Origin: Aurantimonas sp. 22II-16-19i
GTDB lineage: Bacteria; Pseudomonadota; Alphaproteobacteria; Rhizobiales; Rhizobiaceae
DNA length: 64,000 nt
NCBI RefSeq assembly: GCF_002088275.1
Contig: NZ_AQQS01000016.1
Span: 1-64,000 of the forward strand
Direction of reading: 5' to 3'
Under the pieces are notes generated by a model. That model saw nothing but the letters and a program-made list of their open reading frames with translations, was not told the origin of the DNA and did no database searches. Position numbers and translations under genes: made by a program. Shown piece by piece: positions 8,018 through 16,671 of the stretch. Numbering within the stretch: position 1 is the stretch's first letter; each line of letters opens with the position of its first letter.

Positions 8018-8635
8018 TCAGCCCTCCCCCGGCCGGCCGAGCGTGGCGACGGCCTCACGCGCTCTACTTAAAAACGCCTGCCGCTCTTCGCCCTGCCGCA
8101 ATCGCAGCGGAGCGCCGAAGCGCGCCGCACAGCTGATCGGCGCGGGCACATAGGCGCCCTTGGGAAAGGCCCGGGCGAGATTGTCCAGAAAGACCGGGAT
8201 CAGCTGGACGCCGGGATGGGTGTTTGCGAGATTGTAGAGCCCGGATTTGAACGGCATGACGGATGAACCGTCGCCGCGCGTGCCCTCCGGAAACAGGATC
8301 AGCGAACGCCCGTCGGCGAGGGCCGCCGTCAAGGGGGCCAGCGGATCGCTGCCCGCCGGCGCCTGGCGTTCCACGAGAACGCAGCCCAGGATATCGAGGG
8401 CCACGAAGCGCCTGAGCCGCCCCTTGCCCCAGTAATCGCGCGCCGCCACCGGCGACGTCTTCGACCGTAAGGCGGCCGGAAGGGCCGCCCAAAGGACGAT
8501 CGTATCCAGGTGGCTGCCGTGGTTGGCGAAATAGATCCGCTGCTCGAAGGTCGGCTCGGACCCGACCCAGCGCGCATGGCCACCAACGAGAAAGCGCGTC
8601 AGCGCAATGAGGACAAGGCGTGCCGCGGCAATCAT
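8018..8635 (-). CDS. 1-acyl-sn-glycerol-3-phosphate acyltransferase (PlsC family)
   Basis: A 205-residue PlsC-type acyltransferase with the catalytic N-H-G-S-H-L-D (H-x4-D, about 38-44) and the substrate motif F-P-E-G-T-R-G-D-G (about 115-123). It would acylate lysophosphatidate to phosphatidate, the substrate of the CdsA-like enzyme encoded next. ATG 8635 overlaps the stop of the upstream CDP-alcohol transferase gene by four bases. A longer in-frame extension reaching 9319 lies inside that gene and is rejected. Confidence 0.88.
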   Translation of the reverse strand: MIAAARLVLIALTRFLVGGHARWVGSEPTFEQRIYFANHGSHLDTIVLWAALPAALRSKTSPVAARDYWGKGRLRRFVALDILGCVLVERQAPAGSDPLAPLTAALADGRSLILFPEGTRGDGSSVMPFKSGLYNLANTHPGVQLIPVFLDNLARAFPKGAYVPAPISCAARFGAPLRLRQGEERQAFLSRAREAVATLGRPGEG

Positions 8636-9294
8636 CGGGCTTGTCCGGCGAGAGCCTTGGCCTGGCTTTTCAGCCGGCGGCCGATGGTCACCACGGTGCC
8701 GAGGGCGATCAGGCCGAGAAGCGCCGTGGAGACCGGATGGCTCGCGGCGAGAAGGGCTTCGGCGAAGGCGATGCCAGCCGCGAGCGTCAGGGCTGCCATG
8801 CGGTGCTGCTTGGCCATCGGGCCGCGGAAATCCTGCTTCAGGCCCACCGTACCGCCGAGAAGACGGACATAGGCGGCGACCGCCGCCAAGAGCGCCGCGA
8901 GCCAGCCGAGCCAGCCCACACCCAGCGCATAGCCGAAAGCCACGAGGAACAGGCTGTCCTCCAGGCGATCCGGAGCCTCGTTCCAGAGCGCACCGCTGGT
9001 CGAGCCCCTGCCGCCCTCCACCGCCACCAGCCCGTCCATCAGGTTGGCGACAAGGCGCAGCTGGATGCACAGCGCACCGACGATCCACAGGGCGGGCTGA
9101 GGCAGGCGCGTCGCGAAGACGAAAGCTGCGGCGCCCGCCAGCGAAAAGACGATGCCGAGCGCGGAGATCTGGTTGGCGGTCATTCGAGTGCGAAGGAGAA
9201 ACCGCAGAAGCCGGCCCGCCCATGGCCGTTCGCGTGAGGCAAGAGGCCGTCGATCGCCAAGCGGCGCCTTGGCTTTGCTTTCGTCCGTCGCCAT
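8632..9294 (-). CDS. CDP-alcohol phosphatidyltransferase family protein with an altered active-site motif
   Basis: A 220-residue membrane protein with about six helices, first gene of the lipid operon. The family motif D-x2-D-G-x2-A-R-x8-G-x3-D-x3-D appears here as N-L-M-D-G-L-V-A-V, eight residues, then G-A-L-W-N-E-A-P-D-R-L-E-D. So two metal-binding aspartates are asparagine and the arginine is valine, with one extra aspartate downstream. It may join CDP-diacylglycerol to an unusual alcohol, or have changed chemistry. Family placement is good; the reaction is unknown. ATG 9294 gives the only full-length start. Confidence 0.72.
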   Translation of the reverse strand: MATDESKAKAPLGDRRPLASRERPWAGRLLRFLLRTRMTANQISALGIVFSLAGAAAFVFATRLPQPALWIVGALCIQLRLVANLMDGLVAVEGGRGSTSGALWNEAPDRLEDSLFLVAFGYALGVGWLGWLAALLAAVAAYVRLLGGTVGLKQDFRGPMAKQHRMAALTLAAGIAFAEALLAASHPVSTALLGLIALGTVVTIGRRLKSQAKALAGQAR

Positions 9295-9603
9295 CCGCCA
9301 TTCCCTCGCAAAAGGTCACAACCGCACGCGAGACGTCTCACGGCGGACGATGCCAAGCAAGCTGCCTCTGCCGTCTTGGAGCAAGCATTTCGATCCGGGT
9401 GAGTGGGGGCCGTCATCGGGGCCGATGGAGAGGATCTGGAACCGCCCCGGCGCCACGCGATCGGCTGTCCCTGCCGACGGCTTTGCCAGGGACTCCTATA
9501 GCTGCCGATAAGGCATGAAGCGTGCACTTCTCCCCTGTTCAGGGGGGGAGGAATGGGTAGGATTAGGCAATAATGCTCTGTCCGACCCATCGAGATCTGT
9601 CCA
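9295..9603. other. Divergent intergenic region between lipid operon and histidine kinase
   Basis: About 309 bases without a credible gene. It must hold the promoters of the leftward lipid operon and the rightward kinase operon. The one structured element seen is the inverted repeat inside 9529-9545, listed separately. Confidence 0.5.
9529..9545. promoter_or_regulatory. Candidate operator shared with the lipoprotein promoter
   Basis: TCTCCCCTGTTCAGGGG contains CCCCTG-TT-CAGGGG, a perfect 6+6 inverted repeat, about 60 bases before the kinase start. A closely matching sequence (TCTCCCCTGTAACGGGG, 14 of 17 identical) lies at 12539-12555, upstream of the TbpB-like lipoprotein gene. It may be a binding site of the response regulator encoded between them. 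Confidence 0.35.
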
Positions 9604-11691
9604 TTGGTGCCCATTCGAGCGTTTGTCTTTGCCTTGCTCCTCGTTTCGACGGGGGCGATCCTGACGGTAGCGATGGCGCTCGGTCTCTCCGGCTTCGATG
9701 GCTCCAGTGACGCGATGCCCCAGGCACTCGTCACGGCAGGAGAGCGCACGCTCATCACGCCGGCCGATCTCATCGAAGAGCCGGACGTCCTGCCCGAAAG
9801 GGTGGCGCAGATCGCGTTCTTTTCGCGTCAGAGCGATCTCGCCCTGGCGATGCAGGCGCCGGGCGCGCAGGTGGAAACCCGGGACGCAACCGGCACGGTC
9901 CGTCTTTCCGATGTCCGGGAGCGGACGCTGGGTGATCTCCCCTTCGTCTTCTGGTTCCAGGTGCTGATCGGGGTCGTCAGCGTGCTGATCGGGGCATGGG
10001 TCGTCGGACTTCGGCCGGCCGACTGGGGCGCTCGCCTGTTCGCCCTGCTCGGATTGTTCCTGCCGGCCTTCGCCATGCCGGCCGCGATCTACAGCACCCG
10101 CCCCCTCGCCATGGACGGAGCGCTCTTCGAAACCCTCAGCATCCTCAACCATTTCGGTGCATGTGCCTTCGGCGCGGCTCTGGTCTGCCTGTTCCTGGTC
10201 TATCCTCGCCAACTCGTCCCGCCACCGGTCTTCGCTGCCGTCTTCGCGCTGACCGGCATCCTGTTCGTCCTCGATGTCCTGCACATCCTGCCCGTGACCA
10301 TCCATCACGCCACCGTGGCGATGCAGATGCTGGCCGCGATCGTCGCGGCCATGATCCAGTGGTGGCTGAGCCGCAGACGGCCGGTGGACCGGGCGGGCCT
10401 GCGCTGGTTCCTGACGACGACCCTCGTCGGCGCCGGCCTGTTCATCGCCTTGCGGGCCATGCCGCCCGTCCTCGGAATGGGCGACAGTTTCGTCATCTCC
10501 CAGGGTTATGCGTTCGGGCTGTTTCTCACCGTCCATCTCGGGCTCGCCGCCGGGCTCGCCCGGTATCGCCTGTTCGAGCTCAATGCCTTTGCCTATCGCG
10601 TCTGGTTCTGGTTCGCCGGCATCCTTCTCGTGGTGGCCATCGATCTGGGCCTCGTCGTCTGGCTGAACACGCAAGCCTGGACGTCCCTTCCCGTCGCGAT
10701 CGTGGTGGCAGGCCTGCTCTACTTTCCGCTTCGCCAGCATGTCCTCGAGCGGATCTTCACCCCGAAGCGGGCCGCGTTCACGCGATCGTCGGAGATCGTC
10801 GATCTGGTCTTCACGCGGGAGGCCGAGCGGCGGGACGAGAAATGGGACACGCTCCTCGCCTCGCTCTTCGATCCGCTCGAGAGCGAACGGGACACCACGA
10901 GCCCCGTCACGGCGCCCCGCGCCAGCAGCGACGGCTCGACGCTCCTCGTTCCGAGTTTTGCCGGGCTCGACGCCCGGCGCCTGCGGCTTGCCGATCGAGG
11001 CCGCCGGCTCTTCGGGCCGGACGATATCCGTGCGATCGATACGCTTCTGGACCTTGGCCGGATCGTCGAGGAGGGACGCGCCGCCTACAAGCTCGGCGTC
11101 GTCGCCGAGCGCGATCGGATATCGCGGGACCTGCACGACCATCTCGGTGCGCAGCTCCTGTCGGCGCTCCACACCGTGGATGCGGGTGAGAAGGACGAAC
11201 TGCTGCGCCGCACGCTGTCCGAGTTGCGGACGATCGTCAGCGAAGAGGGAGCGGGCGATCAGAGCTTCGCCGATGTCATGGCCGATCTCCGCCCGGAGAT
11301 CGCCGATCGCCTGTCGCTCGTCGGCATTACCCTCGACTATCGCGTCACCGGGGACGATGCCCTCCTGCCGCCGGCGGCGGCGAGTGCCCTGCGCGCGACG
11401 CTCCGGGAACTCGTGAGCAACGTCATCAAGCACGCGGATGCGAGCGTGGTCTCCGTCTGCGCCCAGGTGAAGGACGGCAGGGTCACGCTCGACGTTACCG
11501 ATGACGGGCGCGGCTTCGAACAGGAGGCCCTCGACGGTCCCGGCCGCGGCATGTCGAACCTGAAGACACGGGCGGCGGCGCTGGGTGGCAGCATCGTCTT
11601 CGCGCCGGCCGGCGCACTCGACGACATCGCCGGTGTCGCCGCGCGGCTGAGATTCCCGCTCGAGCAACCGATCGCGGGATCCCTCCCATGA
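9604..11691 (+). CDS. Membrane sensor histidine kinase (NarX/LuxR-paired type)
   Basis: A 695-residue kinase. An N-terminal helix and a short extracytoplasmic segment (about 30-110) precede a seven-helix membrane domain (about 115-375), then a cytoplasmic linker. The dimerisation motif E-R-D-R-I-S-R-D-L-H-D-H-L-G carries the phospho-accepting His511. The ATPase domain has E-L-V-S-N-V-I-K-H-A (N box) and D-D-G-R-G-F. It phosphorylates the NarL-type regulator encoded next, whose ATG overlaps its stop (11688-11691). The start is TTG 9604 or GTG 9607. The signal is unknown; position suggests control of the surface-lipoprotein genes downstream. Confidence 0.88.
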   Translation: MVPIRAFVFALLLVSTGAILTVAMALGLSGFDGSSDAMPQALVTAGERTLITPADLIEEPDVLPERVAQIAFFSRQSDLALAMQAPGAQVETRDATGTVRLSDVRERTLGDLPFVFWFQVLIGVVSVLIGAWVVGLRPADWGARLFALLGLFLPAFAMPAAIYSTRPLAMDGALFETLSILNHFGACAFGAALVCLFLVYPRQLVPPPVFAAVFALTGILFVLDVLHILPVTIHHATVAMQMLAAIVAAMIQWWLSRRRPVDRAGLRWFLTTTLVGAGLFIALRAMPPVLGMGDSFVISQGYAFGLFLTVHLGLAAGLARYRLFELNAFAYRVWFWFAGILLVVAIDLGLVVWLNTQAWTSLPVAIVVAGLLYFPLRQHVLERIFTPKRAAFTRSSEIVDLVFTREAERRDEKWDTLLASLFDPLESERDTTSPVTAPRASSDGSTLLVPSFAGLDARRLRLADRGRRLFGPDDIRAIDTLLDLGRIVEEGRAAYKLGVVAERDRISRDLHDHLGAQLLSALHTVDAGEKDELLRRTLSELRTIVSEEGAGDQSFADVMADLRPEIADRLSLVGITLDYRVTGDDALLPPAAASALRATLRELVSNVIKHADASVVSVCAQVKDGRVTLDVTDDGRGFEQEALDGPGRGMSNLKTRAAALGGSIVFAPAGALDDIAGVAARLRFPLEQPIAGSLP

Positions 11692-12347
11692 GCCATCGCC
11701 TCCTCGTCATCGAAGACGTCGCCGCTGCCCGCGATCACCTCGTCCAGCTCGCGCGACGCGCACTGGAATTTCAGCCCGAGAACATCGTCATGGCCGCCAC
11801 GTTCTCTCAAGCGCGTGCGGCCATCCTGTCGGCCGCCGAAGCCGACCTGCCCTTCAAGATGGCGCTCATCGACATTGCGCTCCCCGATGGCAGCGGTATC
11901 GATGCCTTGCGCGATCTTCGAAGTGCCTTCCCCGAGACGATCTGCATCATGACCACGGTCATGGCGGCGGATTCGACGATCGTCTCGGCTTTGGCCGGTG
12001 GCGCCCAGGGGTATCTCCTGAAGGGCCAGCGCGACGACCTCATCATTCGCCAGTTGCGCCTGATCGAAAGCGGCGTCCCGGCCATATCGCCGCCGATCGC
12101 CCGGCGAATCATCGAGCATTTTCGCACGCGCCCACCCGTGGGCGAGACCGACGACAAGCTGACCCCGCGCGAGCGCTGCGTTCTCTCCGTCATCGCCAAG
12201 GGGGCGCGCGTCGCCGACGCTGCGCGCGAGCTCGGCGTCGCCGAGACCACCGTGGCGAGCCACGTCAAATCGATCTATCTCAAGCTCGGCGTCTCGTCGC
12301 GTGCCGAGGCGACCCTTGCGGCCACGCGGATGGGCCTCGTCGGCTGA
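11688..12347 (+). CDS. NarL/LuxR-type response regulator
   Basis: A 219-residue two-domain regulator: receiver (about 1-125, phospho-accepting Asp62 in A-L-I-D-I-A-L-P-D-G-S-G and the lysine of Y-L-L-K-G) and a C-terminal LuxR-type helix-turn-helix (about 152-215, L-T-P-R-E-R then V-A-E-T-T-V-A-S-H-V-K-S-I-Y-L-K-L-G-V). It is translationally coupled to the kinase gene. Its likely targets are its own operon and the lipoprotein gene 268 bases downstream. Confidence 0.92.
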   Translation: MSHRLLVIEDVAAARDHLVQLARRALEFQPENIVMAATFSQARAAILSAAEADLPFKMALIDIALPDGSGIDALRDLRSAFPETICIMTTVMAADSTIVSALAGGAQGYLLKGQRDDLIIRQLRLIESGVPAISPPIARRIIEHFRTRPPVGETDDKLTPRERCVLSVIAKGARVADAARELGVAETTVASHVKSIYLKLGVSSRAEATLAATRMGLVG

Positions 12348-12538
12348 CGACGCCGCGCTCGGGGCGCGTCCGATCGATTGTCGCCATGCATGTCTCTGCG
12401 AGGACTTGCAGATTTTGCCAGGGTTCGAATGCGTGGCCCGGCCCGGCACGCGTTGCTAGCGATCGAGCCATCGACATACCGCAAATCGGTGAGGCGAGAA
12501 AACCATGGTTGGCGGTTCCGCCGATACCCGGCGGTTCG

Positions 12539-12555
12539 TCTCCCCTGTAACGGGG
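12539..12555. promoter_or_regulatory. Candidate operator upstream of the TbpB-like lipoprotein gene
   Basis: TCTCCCCTGTAACGGGG matches the inverted-repeat site at 9529-9545 in 14 of 17 positions and lies 61 bases before the lipoprotein start. The spacing to the gene is similar at both sites. Function is inferred. Confidence 0.33.
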
Positions 12556-12615
12556 ATGCGACACCTCCGCAGACCTGATTGAACGGTTCCCGCAACGTCA
12601 AGAGGGGAACCGGAC

Positions 12616-13686
12616 ATGCGCGTAGGTTTGATTTTCGCAACGCTCGCTACGGCAGGCATTCTCGCAGGCTGCTCGAGTTCCGGTTCGTCCGGCAGCTTGG
12701 CTTCGATCGACGTGGGTGGCCCGGGGCCCGACGGCGGCGGCGGCGGCGGCACGGGCGGTGGGGGCTCGGGTGGTGATGGTGGCTCCGGTGGTGGTGGCGG
12801 GGGCTCGAATGGCGCCGAAGGCTCCGTGGTGGCCGCGACCCGCACCTATGACGGGAGCATCGCGACGTCGACCTATGGCCAGCCGACGGGGCGCAACGCG
12901 GCAGGCGGCGTTCTGGCGTTCCTGAGAGAAGAAACCAACGGAACCTCGATCACCGGATCGCCGCAGGAAGTCGCGATCCTCGAGGGTGAATCGGGCGGCG
13001 CCATTCCGCAGGAAGGGGCTGGGGACTTCAGCCGCATGGAAATCGCACCCGCGATCGGAACGCCGGCGAGAGTCCTGCAGCCACAGGGTGGTGAGCGCAC
13101 CACCTATGTCGAGATATCCAGCACCACCGGCGATACGAACCAGCTGAGCTATGTCGACTACGACTATGTGCGGGCGGGTACTGCGCAGGTCCTGCCCTTC
13201 GGCAATGGCGTCGGCCAGGAGACGGCATTCTACGGCGCGAAGGATCCGAGCGTCGCACGGCCGACGACGATGAACGGAACGGCGACCTATGTCGGCGGCC
13301 TCGGCGCGACGGTGTTCTCCGGCGGCGAGCGCAACGCCATGACCGGCCGCACGACCCTCAACGCCGATTTCGACAATGCCACGATCACCGGCAAGGTCGA
13401 CGGGATCCTGCTGACCACCGGTAACGGGGGTGGTGCAGCGGGATCCTCCTACGAGCTCCTGATGGAAAATGGCAGCATTGCCGGCGCCGACTACAACGGC
13501 ACCATCCGTGCGGTCGACATCGACACCGGAGCCACCGTCATCGACAGCGCTGCCGGACGCTCGACGTTCAATGGCGGGTTCTACGGACCTGGCGCCGAGG
13601 AAACGGCTGGCATCATCGATATCCAGGGCACGCAAGGCGGCGCCGCCGTCGACATCATCGGTGCCTATAACGGCGAAAAGCAGTGA
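12616..13686 (+). CDS. Surface lipoprotein candidate with TbpB-like C-terminal barrel
   Basis: A 356-residue lipoprotein. The signal peptide ends in the lipobox A-G-I-L-A-G-C (Cys19). A glycine/serine-rich tether of about 45 residues follows (positions ~30-70), then a beta-rich body. The C-terminal ~120 residues have the transferrin-binding-protein-like barrel pattern: N-G-T-A-T-Y-V-G-G, the strand motif L-N-A-D-F-D-N-A-T-I-T-G-K-V-D-G and F-N-G-G-F-Y-G-P-G-A-E-E-T-A-G. Such barrels mark cargo of Slam translocons, and one is encoded directly downstream. It may bind a metal carrier or other ligand; the ligand is unknown. Confidence 0.78.
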   Translation: MRVGLIFATLATAGILAGCSSSGSSGSLASIDVGGPGPDGGGGGGTGGGGSGGDGGSGGGGGGSNGAEGSVVAATRTYDGSIATSTYGQPTGRNAAGGVLAFLREETNGTSITGSPQEVAILEGESGGAIPQEGAGDFSRMEIAPAIGTPARVLQPQGGERTTYVEISSTTGDTNQLSYVDYDYVRAGTAQVLPFGNGVGQETAFYGAKDPSVARPTTMNGTATYVGGLGATVFSGGERNAMTGRTTLNADFDNATITGKVDGILLTTGNGGGAAGSSYELLMENGSIAGADYNGTIRAVDIDTGATVIDSAAGRSTFNGGFYGPGAEETAGIIDIQGTQGGAAVDIIGAYNGEKQ

Positions 13687-13980
13687 GATCGCCGGGTCGC
13701 ATGCGTGCGCCCCCATCGCATCGGTCCGGGGATCGAACCCGATCCGGACCGAAGGCGACCCGGTGATCGAGCCGGCCGGAGCGCGTTTCGAGAGTCCCGT
13801 CGGACGCTCGTCGCTCTGGCCGAAGAGGCGCGGCGGCCGTCACGGACCGCCGCGCCTCCCGTGCTGCAAGGACGGTTTCCGCCCGGTCCGGTCTGCGATC
13901 GCCGCAACGCCCCGACGGCCGCCCCAGTGATCCGCCGAGCACCGGATCGATCGGATCGAGTGAACAGCGAGGCTTTGACG

Positions 13981-15327
13981 ATGGTTCGGTTTCCGCAGTC
14001 CATGACGCGCTTCGTCGCCATCCTCGGCATGGTGCTGCTTCTTGCAGTCCCGGCGGCCACCGTCAGCGTCGCCGCGGCAACGAATGGGAGCGGCACGGCG
14101 ACCGGCGGGAGCTTCCGGGAGGTTGCGCGCCTTGCCAAGCAGGGTCGCTTCGAAGAGGCCGAAGCCCTGCGCCAGGAGGGACTGTCCGCAGGGATCCATT
14201 CGCCGGACGACGCGCTGTTTCTCCAGGGACTCATCGCTCTCAACCGAGGCGATGCGGCAGTGGCCGAGGAGATCTTCCGCCGGCTTCTCGACGCCGATTC
14301 CGACCGGCAGCTGGTGCGACTGGAGCTGGTCCATGCCCTGATGGCCCGCGGCAGCTTCACGGCGGCGCGCTTTCATCTCGGCCGGCTTCAGGGCGCTGAG
14401 ACCGACCGACGCCTCAGCGCCTATTACTATCGGCTCGATCGCGAGATCACCCGGCAACGTCCGTGGGGCGCCCGCTTTTCAGGGTCGCTCGCCCCGCGCA
14501 CCAATGCCAGTCGCGGGTCGAGCGAAGATGTCATCATGGTGGGCGACATGCCCTTCCGGATCGACGACGAGGCGAAGGCGCGAAGCGGCGTCGGCTTCGA
14601 GTTCGACGGGGAGCTGTCCTGGCAGTTCCTTCTGTCCGACACGACCACGCTGACCCTCGCCGGCTTCTCGCGCGGCGTTGCCTATGACGAGAGCGAGCTC
14701 GGCTCGATCGAGGTCGGGGGCAATGCCACCCTGCGCCGGTTCCTGAGCCCCCGCAGCTTCTTCGATGTCGGCATCGAGCGCTCGCGGGTCTATGCGGGAG
14801 GCGACCCCTATGCGGACAACCTCACCGGCCTCGGCGCGTTTTCGTTCATGCTCCTCGACCGCCTCCAGATAGCGACGGCGGGGCGTCTCACGCATGTGGA
14901 TTACACCGATCACCCGGGGCCGGATGGACTTCGCTCGAGCGGTTCGGTGCGCGCGACCTATGCGATCGGTCCGGGGCTTGCACTGGGCACCTATGTTTCG
15001 GCGACCCGCGACCGCTCCGGCGACGACCACCAGCGGTTCGATGGGAGGGAAGTCGGCGCGACGCTCTACGCCGAGCTGCCATTCTCGCTCACGGCCGAAG
15101 TCGTCGCCGGCATCGGCGAGCGTTCCTTCGACGCCGACTATCCGGGCCAGACATTCGCCCGCCACGACACTTACGGACGCGTGAGCACCCGCGTGCTGAA
15201 ACGCGACTGGGCCATCGAAGGCTTCGCCCCTGCGATCTCCTTGAGCTACGAGATCCAGGACAGCAACGTCGCCTTCAAGACATATGACGACATCGGCGTT
15301 TCGCTCGGCCTTGCTCGTTCGTTCTAG
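13981..15327 (+). CDS. Slam-type surface lipoprotein assembly modifier (outer membrane)
   Basis: A 448-residue protein with a signal peptide (about 1-35), an N-terminal TPR-like helical part (about 45-135, F-R-E-V-A-R-L-A-K-Q-G-R-F-E-E-A-E-A-L) and a C-terminal beta-barrel of about 290 residues ending in phenylalanine (L-A-R-S-F), as outer-membrane proteins do. This is the Slam (DUF560) layout. Slams move TbpB-like lipoproteins or secreted proteins across the outer membrane, which matches the gene just upstream. ATG 13981 has GAGG seven bases before it. The 294 bases between the two genes hold no other gene. Confidence 0.8.
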   Translation: MVRFPQSMTRFVAILGMVLLLAVPAATVSVAAATNGSGTATGGSFREVARLAKQGRFEEAEALRQEGLSAGIHSPDDALFLQGLIALNRGDAAVAEEIFRRLLDADSDRQLVRLELVHALMARGSFTAARFHLGRLQGAETDRRLSAYYYRLDREITRQRPWGARFSGSLAPRTNASRGSSEDVIMVGDMPFRIDDEAKARSGVGFEFDGELSWQFLLSDTTTLTLAGFSRGVAYDESELGSIEVGGNATLRRFLSPRSFFDVGIERSRVYAGGDPYADNLTGLGAFSFMLLDRLQIATAGRLTHVDYTDHPGPDGLRSSGSVRATYAIGPGLALGTYVSATRDRSGDDHQRFDGREVGATLYAELPFSLTAEVVAGIGERSFDADYPGQTFARHDTYGRVSTRVLKRDWAIEGFAPAISLSYEIQDSNVAFKTYDDIGVSLGLARSF

Positions 15328-15417
15328 TCTGGATTGCAGAAAGCCCTGGGTGGCGGACGGGCTTCAGTGCCGATCCGGATCAGCCTCGGCACGGGCGCGG
15401 CGTGCGAGGCCTGCCGC

Positions 15418-15678
15418 ATGTCAGACCTTCTCGTCGCCGAATCGCGGCGGCGCTTCGACGAAATGAGGAACAGGCGATTGGCTGAGGAGGACGACAGGCC
15501 CGAAGGCGATCCATTCGCCGCCGACCAGATCTTCTCGGGGTCGACGTCCGAGGAAGCCGCGGCGCAGCGGCCCCTTCACGAGCGCGGCGTCCTGATGGCC
15601 GGGGTCGATACCCGACCCCATGTCCTGAAGCTTGAGAGCAAATCGGCTCCCCTCTTCTGGAGCCAAGGGGGGATCTGA
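15418..15678 (+). CDS. Hypothetical small protein (uncertain)
   Basis: An 86-codon frame starting M-S-D-L-L-V-A-E-S-R-R-R-F-D-E-M, with GAGG at 15406-15409. It is charged and hydrophilic, without a recognisable domain. In GC-rich DNA a frame of this size may be chance; the 545-base stretch 15328-15872 between the Slam gene and the phosphodiesterase holds nothing better. Confidence 0.25.
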   Translation: MSDLLVAESRRRFDEMRNRRLAEEDDRPEGDPFAADQIFSGSTSEEAAAQRPLHERGVLMAGVDTRPHVLKLESKSAPLFWSQGGI

Positions 15679-15872
15679 TGGCTCGGCGGTTCGGTCGGGG
15701 GCTCCCCGATGCCGACCAGCACTGGCGTTGCGACGGGCGATCGCAGCCGCGTGCACCGCGGATCCGCCTGGAGGTCAGGTCGCCGCCTTGACCGCCGGCC
15801 GATCGGCGAAGCTGGCACGATCCGCCCGGTGCATCAGGCGCGGCGCCGGGAGGCTTGCGGGGAGATCGTCGC

Positions 15873-16652
15873 TCAGATCGTCCCGGCCGTCTGGTCGAGA
15901 AAGTCGTGAAAATGCACCACGACGCCGTCGCCGTCGACGAGGATCACGGCATGGGCCGGCGGCTCGTGGCTGATGACGAAGCGGTCCTCGAAGACGAGCG
16001 CCGTCTGCTGGTTGGTGCCGCGCATGGCGTTGAAGGGGATGCCGCGCCAGCTGCCGCTGACCGGCCGGTGGACGTGGCCGGCAAAGACGTGGCGGACATT
16101 GCCGGCGTCGTTCGCGATCCGGGCGAACGCCTCCGCGTCGCCGAGCCGGACCCGGTCGAGCGCCGGCATGTGCAGGCGGAACGGCGGGTGGTGGGCGAAG
16201 ACAAGGGCGCCGTTCTCGCCTGCCCCGGCGAGTTGCCTTTCCAGCCAGCCGAGCCGCTCGGCACAGAGCTCGCCCTCGACGGCGCCTGCCTTGAGCGTAT
16301 CGAGCAGGATCAGTCGGCCGCCATCGAGGTCGACGCTCTTCTGGACGAAGCCGGCCTCGAAATGGGTGTCGCCGAAGACGGCGCGAAAGGTATCGCGCCG
16401 GTCGTGATTGCCGAGCATCAGGTGAACCGGCGGCGTCAGACCCGACAGGCATTCCGCCAGCGCTTCATAGGCGGCGATCTCGCCGTCATGGGTGAGGTCG
16501 CCGCTGATGACGATCGCGTCGGCATCGCCGTGGTGATCCTCGATGTCCGCCAGACAGGCCGTCAGCCGCGCCAGCGGATCGAGGCCGAACAGCGTCTCGC
16601 CGGGCGCGACAAGGTGAAGGTCGGTGATCTGGATGAGCTTCATGGGTTGCAT
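15873..16652 (-). CDS. Class III cyclic-nucleotide/glycerophosphodiester phosphodiesterase (metallophosphoesterase)
   Basis: A 259-residue cytoplasmic enzyme of the CpdA/GpdQ group with all five metallophosphoesterase motifs: D-L-H (about 11-13), G-D-L-T-H-D-G, G-N-H-D-R, A-H-H-P-P-F and G-H-V-H-R-P. It hydrolyses phosphodiesters at a two-metal centre. It lies 19 bases after the LacI gene, at the end of an operon with an ABC importer and a PfkB kinase. It therefore probably cleaves an imported sugar or glycerol phosphodiester rather than serving cAMP turnover. Confidence 0.85.
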   Translation of the reverse strand: MQPMKLIQITDLHLVAPGETLFGLDPLARLTACLADIEDHHGDADAIVISGDLTHDGEIAAYEALAECLSGLTPPVHLMLGNHDRRDTFRAVFGDTHFEAGFVQKSVDLDGGRLILLDTLKAGAVEGELCAERLGWLERQLAGAGENGALVFAHHPPFRLHMPALDRVRLGDAEAFARIANDAGNVRHVFAGHVHRPVSGSWRGIPFNAMRGTNQQTALVFEDRFVISHEPPAHAVILVDGDGVVVHFHDFLDQTAGTI

Positions 16653-16671
16653 CCGTGCGTTGGTGTCGATA

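Noticed and set aside
7073-9294. Housekeeping cdsA-pssA locus
   Set aside because: The usual uppS/dxr neighbours are missing and the CDP-alcohol transferase motif is substituted, so only a paralogous role is claimed.
9496-11667. 723-codon frame antisense to the histidine kinase
   Set aside because: No domain is recognisable and the kinase on the other strand has all its motifs.
12410-12440. Possible tRNA (GGTTCGAAT resembling a T-loop)
   Set aside because: No acceptor stem or anticodon arm can be built around it.
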